The position numbers and the translations under genes are program-made. The notes below the pieces were generated by a model that was not told the DNA's origin, ran no database searches, and worked only from the letters and a program-made list of their open reading frames with translations. DNA of 64,000 nt from Isoetes taiwanensis (taxonomy: Eukaryota; Streptophyta; Lycopodiopsida; Isoetales; Isoetaceae), in assembly GCA_021234155.1 (NCBI GenBank), contig JAJEKV010000032.1, positions 3,601,835 to 3,665,834 on the forward strand, in the 5' to 3' direction. Shown in pieces: positions 55,931-64,000 of this stretch; positions within the stretch are counted from its first letter, which is position 1; every line of letters begins with the position of its first letter.

Positions 55931-56099
55931 ATAGAGATGGCCAAGCAACCATCGTGATAATCTCGTACTTCGAAGGAATTGTTGTTTATGCAGAAGTTGT
56001 CTTTCCGGAGAGAGCATGGGGTCACTTGACGGGAGTGCGCGTGAGGAGAAAGCGTTGATAGTCGCGGGTACCAATGAGGCGCGGATAATTGACCGGGAA

Positions 56100-57803
56100 C
56101 AGTTGAGCATCCGGAAGGGCATCGTGAACTCCTTCCGGGGATCATCCGGTGTGTATGCGTGAAAGATAGTCGGGGACCGTGTGGCGTCCCGGCTTGTGAA
56201 TAATTTCAAAGGGGCAAACTCTTGCAATATCAATATCCATCGAGCAATTCGCCCGTGGGGTTTGGCTTATTGATTAAATATAGAAGAGCTTGATGATCCA
56301 CATAAAAGCGAATTTGACTACCAAGAAGATAGTGTCGAAAAGCGTTGTACACAAAAGATAAGGCCAAGGGCTTCCCTTTCCGTGGCGAATAGTTGCGCTT
56401 CGGCGAGGATTGAGTTTTCTGGCGGGCGTATCGATGGGCTTGTCCCGATTTGGTGCATACTCTTGAGCTAGAACGGCTCAATCGCAAAGCCTGAAACATC
56501 AACATGGACATGGAATGGTTTGTCCCATTGAGGTGGTACTAGCACGGGGGCTTCTGTGAGCTTGACTTTGAGTTCTTTAAAAGCTTGATTTGCATCAGAT
56601 GTCCAAGTCCATGTGTATGGATTTCCAGTCAGTTTGTGAATTGGATCGGCAGTCGGTGCCAATTCTGGAATAAAGGTGGCATAGAAGTTGACTTTGCCAA
56701 GAAAGGCGTGTGTCCTTGATGTTCGCAGGTGGATATGCTCTGATGACACAGCTGATTTTGGTTGGGTCCGTTGTAATGCCGTGTCGACTCACGACATGTC
56801 CCAGAAGTACACCCGAGGTGACACAGAAGGTGCACTTTTCCGGATTGAGGCTAATTCCAGATTCATCACAGCGTTGAAAAACTAGTTCAAGTTTTACCAA
56901 ATGGTCCATAACGTGGGTGTAAGTGGAGAAGTCATCCTGAAAGACTTGCAGAAAGGGATGAACTTGCATGTACTCTTGAAAAACAAAGGCAAGCATAATG
57001 CGTTGAAATGTGGATGGTGAGTTTGACAATCCAAAAGGAGCGACTTTGTAAGCAAAGGTACCCCATGGAGTAGTGAAGGTAGTCTTTAGTTGATCTTCTT
57101 CTCGAATGGATATTTGATTATAAACCGAGAAGCCGTCCATGAAGGAGTACATCTCGTGGCTCGCTACATCTTCCAACACTTGATCCGTGAAGGGGAGAGG
57201 AAATGATCCCTTTCGGTGGCTTGATTGAGTTTTCTATAATCCACACAAACGCCAATTTTTCCATTATGTTTGAGGGCAATAACAATAGGACTTACCCATT
57301 CGAATGTTTGACCTCGTAGATAAGTCCAATCCCAAAAGCTTGTCAATTTCGGCTTTAACCTTTTTCACGGTAGTTTGGGTTAAGCCCGGTGATCATCGCT
57401 GCTAGATGGGTCTAGCATCTGGCTTGGTGGGAATCGAGAGTTGTCCCAATTCTTTCTTGATACCTCGGAGGTCTTTGTAGCTCCAAGCAAAGATGTGCTT
57501 GAAACGTTTGAATAGCGCAATGGCTTGCTCCCTGAATGCTGGCGTGAGGTCGCGTGCCAATCGGATTGGTTGATTTGTTCCAATATCAATTATGTCTACT
57601 GCAGGAGTTTGAATGTGTGGAATGACTTGATCATCCTGAACAGTGTGGGCTGGCTCACAGAGTACGACAGGATGTTCATGTTGACCAATTTTGAAAAATA
57701 GTGGCGTGCCACTAGGAGTTGGTGTGGTGTCTTCTTGAACAGGAGGAGGAGCTGGGGTAGTCTCCTCATGTGGAACCAATGTGACGTTGTTACAAGGTGT
57801 CAA
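56100..57803 (-). pseudogene. pol: B2 reverse transcriptase and RNase H
   Basis: Frame 57402-57803 carries the connector FKHIFAWSYKDLRGIKKELG. Frame 56595-57179 holds most of the RT: MYSFMDGFSVYNQISI, KVAPFGLSNSPSTFQRIM, the active site FLQVFQDDFSTY with both Asp present, then NPEKCTFCVTSGV. RNase H continues in other frames (FHVHVDVSGFAI; FYVDHQALLYLINK). Several frameshifts separate the parts, but the polymerase active-site frame is open, unlike in B1 and B3. Confidence 0.85.
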
Positions 57804-60768
57804 ATAGGGGTCAACGGCGTTGCTATGCCTTTATCAATATCCATGTCTTCCCATGGTTGATTGTATTACGGGTAAGCCGTGAGTGGCAAACCTTTGGCTT
57901 GTGGCGATAGGTGTTGCAAACTTGTTTGAGTCAATGCCCGATTCGTGATCTGAGAAATGATCCGCCCGTGGTCGATCCATCGGGCGATGAGCTTGCCATC
58001 TGTGATAACAAGTTGATCTCGTGGCCCAAAGAGTGAATGCTTTTAGCTTGTCTCAAAAAGGGTCGTCCTACTAACATTTCATAATCTCCGGATCTTCTCT
58101 CCGCTCTCCAAACACCGAATTCCATGGTAAATTGTAGATCTCCAATATTGTCGGTATTGGTTGTGTAACTCCTTGTGGTCGCGTGATATGGCCATTCGCG
58201 AAGCTTGATGTCATAAAGGCAGTATGGAGCTCCCTTATGCCCAATTGTCGCCCGAGATTATCCGTAATAAGATTGATCGCTGCCGCCACCATCGATCCGA
58301 ACATGGTGAACGACCTTTGGCCCACGATGTGCATGCACCGTGGGTGTTGATGTGGCGACGTGCATTGTGCAATATCTGGTTTTGTAAAATGTGCTCGTAG
58401 TCTTTGGACATAGTTGTAGGATAGTCGTAAAATTTGAGAGGAATTTTGATTTTAGCAAGTTCTTGTTGAAGTTCGTGAGGGATTGCGGTAGTTGTGGTGG
58501 ATCCGGTGGGTTGTTGTTGCTCAGCAATAGATGTCGCTACATTGTTGAGGAGGTCGACTTCGGCCAAAGCAATGTTGAGTGGTGGTGTTGCGTATGTCGT
58601 GGCATTCGTGGTCGCGTGGCTCCCGATCGTGTGGTAGCATTGACGGACTTGAGTGCCTTACCTTACGTGACGTTCGATGAGTTGAAGCGGACTTTTGCGA
58701 AGTTTAGGTTGAACATGAGGAAGTAGTTGATCCGTGATTGGGTGCAAAATGAACAGATTTGGTTGATGGCTCACCGGGTACAGAATCAACCTGCAAAAAC
58801 TTGGTGCAGGGGTGCTTATGATGTGGGGAATGAGGGAGAACCTCAATCCGGTTGGAGGATTCAAAAGGCTGGTGTTGATTGCATGGTAAATTTCTTCTTG
58901 GAGTTGATCATCCAATTGTTTTTGAGTTGTTTCTTTGTTGGCGTGGTTGTTGTTGTGGTGGCCGTGGTGGCCGTTTGATAATCGGGCGTGGGCCTTGCCT
59001 TCCCTTGGCTTCCCATACTTGAAAAGGTGTAAGACGACCGTCGTCGGGTTTGATTGGTGCCAGGAATTTGTATTTGAACTTGAGGAAGTTGAGGACAATC
59101 TCGGCAGACCGATGACCCCATTGGTCACAGTTGAAACATTGGGACTTGCTTGGATCAAAAGTGGAGCGAGGAGGTCCACGTTGTGGTTCTTGTTGTTCTT
59201 TGGGGTTGTTGTTGTTGTCGTGGGCGTGCCGTAATGCGTGGTTGAGTTTGCGTGGGTACCTTACGCACTTGGTGAACAAGGCGATGTCGATCACTGGATT
59301 TGGTCGTGGATTTGTACATTCTTGCTGGTGTGGTTACGCATGTTGCGGCGTTTGCAATGGATCATGCTATCCCGAGAGTTACACTCATTCGCCGGATGTC
59401 CCGAAAGTAATGGCAAATAGTACACCAAATGTTATTTCTTGGGGAACCGCGTGGAGGAGGCAATGAGGTCTTGGCGATGGGTGTAGCCGAGGGAAATGGG
59501 AGTATCGTGGCTTGATCACCGCGTGAGGAAACATGAACGAGTGATTGACTAATTCAATGGCTTCTTGTAATGTCTTGGGGCTAAATACTCAGTCATAAAT
59601 CGGATGTGAGAGGGTAAGCCTTGAAGAAACCACACTAGAATTTGGCTTTGGGTTGGAAATTCCTTCAACTTGTTGACTAAGATCCGCAATCGGCCGCAAA
59701 GTCGAGTGCGATTCTCCCGGGTTACGCTTGAGTGTGTTGAGGTCGATTCGCCAGTTGTTGATCATCCAATAAGGGTGCCGTAATGGGAAAGAAAAGAGGT
59801 CTTCATGTGTATCCAATCTTGTTTCCGGTGGCTTTTGTTTGCCATCAGCCATTCGTAGGGTGCTCCACGCAGGTCGTCGAAAAGATGTGGAATTTTAGTT
59901 TTGGATCGGAGTGACCATTGAGATCACGCAAGTGACTCAAATTCATCCATGTGAGCCCTGAGCACTACGGGTCTATGTGTTTACCTTTATCATTTCCAAA
60001 GAGTGGATATTGGAGTTTTAAAGCATGTGTAGGAGTCGGTAGCATGAATGGGTGTTTGCATTTGTGGAAAAGAAAAGGCGGTAGGTGTTGGTTCTTTGCA
60101 TAGGTACCAAACGGCATAGGTTGTGTGAGATTAGTAAAAAAGGTCTTGAAGCGGTTGTAGTGGGAACAAAGGTTGTAGCGAGGCATGAACGGCGTGTGGG
60201 GAAGCGATTAAAGGGAACGGCGGTAGGGGAATTGACAAAGGTGGAAGCGGTGGTACGAAGTTCCTAAAGAAAGATTACCAATAGAGAAAACATTTTGCGG
60301 ATGTTCGGAGAAAATTGCGGTGGTTACGCCGGATCTTGAGTTGGGGATTAGGTGGAGTAAATTCAAAGGGAGGCGTGGTTGCGACCCTGCATGATGTGGC
60401 GTGGAAGCGGAACAATGGCGACCTTCCCACGGGGAGGCCGGTGCGGGAAAGTTGTCGTGGTGTAGGTGGAGCAGTTGCGCTCATTACCGGAGAAGAGACA
60501 ATCGAACGAGTGTATGTGGACATATTGGCGGGGCGTCGCTGCAGATTCATGGCGGCGGCGTCTTGACTCCATCACGGTGTTGAATATCGTCGGGAGTAAA
60601 GAAGGGATTGAACATGGTATCAATACAGCTTTCAGAAGTGAGCCGAAACCTTGGCGCCCGATGGTTGGGGTCCCGCGCAGGATCGCTGAGGGACCGAATC
60701 TCGTGAGATCCTTGAAGTCCGGCAGGGCAAATCCTGAGACACTCTTGTCACGCGGGATCATGATCTTG
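57804..60768 (-). pseudogene. gag: B2 leader, gag and protease region
   Basis: Gag blocks HALKLQYPLFGNDKGKHIDP (near 59970) and a WFLQGLP-like piece match B1. One knuckle, CFNCDQWGHRSAE (about 59130), keeps its His but loses the last Cys to a frameshift. A linker has many Asn, Gln and Arg (HDNNNNPKEQQEPQRGPP). The protease region includes HELQQELAKIKIPL (about 58470). The 5' leader (60350-60768) holds an open stretch FALPDFKDLTRFGPSAILRG of unknown role. Short indels next to CG are frequent. Confidence 0.7.
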
Positions 60769-61640
60769 CAAAGCTGCTGATGGATTATGTTCTGTTGCTA
60801 ACTGAAATTTGAGTGAGGGTAAAATGAACTCAAAAGGCATAAGAGCCTCTTGGCCATACACAAGTCGAAAAGGTGTTTGACCAGTTGCTATTTTGTATGT
60901 TGTATTGTAAGCCCATAAAACTGTAGGTAACTTATCTTGCCAATCTTTTCTTGTAGGATCACAAATCTTCTTCAAAATGTGGATAAGCACCTTGTTTGTG
61001 CTTTCAGCCAAGCCATTACCACGGGGATAGTAAGGCGTGCTTTTTCTGTGATGAATGTGCAGATAGTTAGTGAGTTCAGCAATAGTGTGATTGATGAAAT
61101 GAACTCCACGATCACTAACTAATTCTAAGGGACATCCAAATCGCGTGATGATGTTCTTGTAGAGAACCTTAGCTGTACTAGCAGTACCGAAAGTGTTGTC
61201 GGTAGAGCACACGCTTCAGCCCATTTGGTTGCATAGTCCGTGAAGACTAGAATGTAGCGTGCCCTAGTGTTGATTGCGGTGGGTCCATGGGACCAACAAA
61301 ATCCATACCCCATTTGGCAAAGGGAGAGGCGTGGCTATTGGCGTGGCGGCAGAGGCGTCACGGGCGTGGGTCTACCAAGCCTCGACAAACATCACACGCG
61401 GCGCGTGTGTATTTGTGAGCATCTTTGAAAAGCGCACAAGTAATACCCGGCAAGGAGGAGTTTCCTTTGGCGTGTTGTCTCCGCTGAAATGACCAACGCC
61501 AAGTCCCGTGGGCTTGTTTGACTAGATCGGGGGACTTCGTGAGGAAGAACACATCGTCGAGCACATTGTCTTTGCCACATTTATAGAGATGGCCGGCAAC
61601 CATCGTATAATCTCGTGCCGCGAAGGAATTGTTGTTTATG
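60769..61640 (-). pseudogene. B3 integrase, 3' truncated
   Basis: The frame 60748-61212 is open through the core: FGCPLELVSDRGVHF, YYPRGNGLAESTNKVL and TPFRLVYGQEALMPFEF, with the second Asp and the Glu visible. The first Asp and zinc region lie in other frames at 61125-61603 (YILVFTDYATKWAEACALP follows the lost first-Asp block). The C-terminus is missing after EHNPS. Confidence 0.8.
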
Positions 61641-61857
61641 CAGAAGTTGTCTTTTCGGAGAGCGTGGGGTCACTTGCGGGGAGTGCGCCCGTGAGGAGAA
61701 AGCGTTGATAGTCGTGGTACCAATGAGGCGTGGCAGTGACCGTGAACAGTTGAGCATCCGGAAGGGCACTCGTGAACTCCTTCCGAGGGATCATCCGTGT
61801 GTATGCGTGAAAGATAGTCGGGGACCGTGTGAGCTGGCGTCCGGCTTGTGAATAATT

Positions 61858-63678
61858 TCAAAAGGGGCAAACTCTTGCAATATCAATATCCATCGAAAGC
61901 AATTCGCCCGTGGGGTTTGGCTTATTGATTAAATATAGAAGAGCTTGATGATCCACATAAAAGCGAATTTGACTACCAAGAAGATAGTGTCGAAAGCGTT
62001 GTACACAAAAGATAAGGCCAAGGGCTTCCCTTTCCGTGGCCGAATAGTTGCGCTCAGCAGGATTGAGTTTTCTGCTGGCGTATCTGATGGGCTTGTCCTG
62101 ATTTGGTGCATACTCTTGAGCTAGAACAGCTCCAATCGCAAAGCCTGAAACATCAACATGGACATGGAATGGTTTGTCCCATTGAGGTGGTACTAGCACG
62201 GGGGCTTCTGTGAGCTTGACTTTGAGTTCTTTAAAAGCTTGATTTGCATCAGATGTCCAAGTCCATGTGTATGGATTTCGGTCGGTTTGTGAATTGGATC
62301 GGCAGTCGGTGCCAATTCTGGAATAAAGGTGGCATAGAAGTTGACTTTGCCAAGAAAGGAACGTGTGTCCTTGATGTTCGCAGGTGGATATGCTCTGATG
62401 ACACAGCTGATTTTGGTTGGGTCCGTTGTAATGCCGTGTCGACTCACGACATGTCCCAGAAGTACACCCGAGGTGACACAGAAGGTGCACTTTTCCGGAT
62501 TGAGGCTAATTCCAGATTCATCACAGCGTTGAAAAACTAGTTCAAGTTTTACCAAATGGTCCATAACGTGGGTGTAAGTGGAGAAGTCATCCGAAAGACT
62601 TGCGAAAGGGATGAACTTGCATGTACTCTTGAAAAACAAGCAAGCATAATGCGTTGAAATGTGGATGGTGAGTTTGACAATCCAAAAGGAACAACTTTGT
62701 AAGCAAAGGTACCCCATGGAGTAGTGAAGGTAGTCTTTAGTTGATCTTCTTCTCGAATGGATATTTGATTATAACCCGAGAAGCCGCCCATGAAGGAGTA
62801 CATCTCTCGTGGCTGCTACATCTTCCAACACTTGATCCGTGAAGGGAGAGGGAAATGATCCCTTTCCGTGGCTTGATTGAGTTTTCTATAATCCACACAA
62901 ACGCCAATTTTTCCATTATGTTTGAGGGCAATAACAATAGGACTTACCCATTCTCAATGTTTGACCTCGTGAGATAAGTCCAAATATTCAAAAGCTTGTC
63001 AATTTCGGCTTTAACCTTTTCACGGTAGTTTGGGTTAAGCGAATCAGATCGTTGCTAGATGGGTCTAGCATCTGGCTTGGTGGGAATCGAGAGTTGTCCC
63101 AATTCTTTCTTGATACCGCGGAGGTCTTTGTAGCTCCAAGCAAAGATGTGCTTGAAACGTTTGAATAGCGCAATGGCTTGCTCCCTGAATGCTGGCGTGA
63201 GGTCGCGTGCCAATCGAATTGGTTGATTTGTTCCAATATCAATTATGTCTACTGCAGGAGTTTGAATGTGTGGAATGACTTGATCATCCTGAACAGTGTG
63301 GGCTGGCTCACGTGAGTAATGCATGGGATGTTCATGTTGACCAATTTTGAAAAATAGTGGCGTGCCACTAGGAGTTGGTGTGGTGTCTTCTTGAACAGGA
63401 GGAGGAGCTGGGGGTACCGTCTCCTCATGTGGAACCAATGTGACGTTGTTACAAGGTGTCAAATAGGGGTCAACCAGCGTTGCTATGCCTTTATCAATAT
63501 CCATGTCTTCCCATGGTTGATTGTATTCTGGGTAAGCCGTGAGTGGCAAACCTTTGGCTTGTATGGCGATAGGTGTTGCAAACTTGTTTGAGTCACCGCA
63601 TCGATTCGCGGATGATCTCTGAAATGATCCGCCCGTGGTCGATCCATCGGGCGATGAGCTTGCCATCCGTGATAACAA
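61858..63678 (-). pseudogene. pol: B3 reverse transcriptase and RNase H
   Basis: Frame 63055-63678 carries the upstream connector (FKHIFAWSYKDLRGIKKELG). RT blocks lie in 62549-62803 and 62193-62717. The active site is destroyed: where B2 has CTGCAAG and TTCAGGATGAC, B3 has CGCAAG and TTCGGATGAC, two one-base losses that shift the frame around the DD pair. RNase H at 61858-62490 is well preserved (FHVHVDVSGFAIGAVLAQEY, SATEREALGLIFCV, YVDHQALLYLINK), with all acidic residues in one frame. Confidence 0.85.
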
Positions 63679-63998
63679 GTTGATCTCGCGGGCCCAATGA
63701 GTGAATGCTTTTAGCTTGTCTCAAAAAAGGGTCGATCCTACTAACATTTCATAATCTCCCGGATCTTCTCTCGCTCTCCAAACCACCGAATTCCATGGTA
63801 AATTGTAGATCTCCAATATTGACCGGTATTGGTTGTGTAACTCCTTGTGGTCGCTGTGATATGGCCATTCGCAAGCTTGATGTCATAAGGCGTATGGAGC
63901 CCCTTATGCCCAATTGTCGCCCCGAGATTATCCGTAATAAGATTGATCTTATTTACCGCCACCATCGACCGAACATGGTGAACAGCCTTTTGGCCCAC
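63679..63998 (-). pseudogene. B3 protease region, partial
   Basis: The frame 63741-63998 contains LITDNLGATIGHKGLHTPYD and KLANGHITATTRSYTTNTG, corresponding to B2 positions 58071-58334. A catalytic triad cannot be read. It runs to the window edge. Confidence 0.55.
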
Positions 63999-64000
63999 GT

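Larger units (their letters stand above)
55110..60768 (-). mobile_element. Ty3-type LTR element B2, internal region
   Basis: In minus orientation the order is leader (60270-60768), gag (59300-60200), zinc knuckle (about 59100-59180), protease region (57930-58570), RT (56595-57350), RNase H (56100-56520) and integrase (55142-55900). It is same family as B1 and close to B3, but heavily frameshifted. The 5' LTR is missing: the leader joins directly to the truncated integrase of B3 at about 60768. Confidence 0.85.
60769..64000 (-). mobile_element. Ty3-type LTR element B3, partial, runs off the window
   Basis: Nearly identical to 55110-58350 of B2, and in the same order and orientation. Protease region (63741-63998), connector and RT (62193-63678), RNase H (61858-62200) and integrase (60769-61640) are present. 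It ends inside the integrase C-terminus at about 60768, where B2's leader begins. The 5' part lies beyond position 64000. Confidence 0.85.

Overview
This window reads as nuclear DNA of a land plant with a large, repeat-dominated genome. The plant assignment rests on three things: a DNAJ11-type plastid J-protein ending in the WETDQCW tail, exon remnants of a plant-type MO25-like gene, and a short nuclear copy of the plastid 16S rRNA 3' end. The mix of elements (a Penelope-like RT with YMDD, a LINE whose ORF1 ends in an RRM-like domain, and highly decayed Ty3 elements) fits a non-flowering plant with a bloated genome (lycophyte, fern, bryophyte or conifer) better than a small angiosperm genome. 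That is inference; the species cannot be named from sequence alone.

Layout. 0.8-3.0 kb: Penelope-like element, minus strand. 4.1-4.7 kb: plastid 16S fragment, then a (CT)57(CA)26 compound microsatellite. 5.1-6.5 kb: 5' part of a LINE (ORF1 plus endonuclease start). 8.2-8.6 kb: possible LTR-element leader/gag. 10.4-12.4 kb: an intact 147-aa J-domain gene whose start codon sits in a hairpin, and a broken copy of its 5' end 1.5 kb away. 14.5-15.3 kb: MO25-like exon remnants. 15.8-21.0 kb: decayed Ty3 element B1, plus strand. 23.5-31.7 kb: Ty3 element C with two LTRs, gag fused to the end of RNase H, and an integrase, but no protease or RT; a ~1-kb TIR element lies in its 3' part. 32.5-34.0 kb: LTR of family A (copy A1) abutting a MULE transposase that is itself interrupted by a SINE-like insert. 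34.9-40.6 kb: AT-rich, almost gene-free. 40.6-43.3 kb: LINE 3' end and Ty1/copia pol with its 3' LTR. 43.3-52.7 kb: family-A element A2 inserted into the copia element, minus strand. 52.7-55.1 kb: decayed coiled-coil, gag-like coding sequence and GC-rich noncoding DNA. 55.1-64.0 kb: two head-to-tail Ty3 elements (B2, B3) of the B1 family, minus strand.

The most unusual object is a small intact ORF (52204-52452, minus) that starts with the first nine residues of a histone H3 tail and ends with the second half of the H3 histone fold. The ~85 residues between are replaced by a short Glu/Arg-rich linker. It lies about 220 nt downstream of a tRNA-iMet-type primer binding site, so it is the first ORF of what looks like element A2: an LTR element carrying an H3-mimic.

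Reliability. The near-identical copies B2 and B3 differ repeatedly by CAG or CTG in one copy versus CG in the other, which frameshifts reading frames (including the RT active site). In plants CHG sites in transposons are heavily methylated, so some of these breaks may be base-calling artefacts of a long-read assembly and not real mutations. Apart from the J-domain gene and the H3-like ORF, almost every coding region here is a broken transposon gene.
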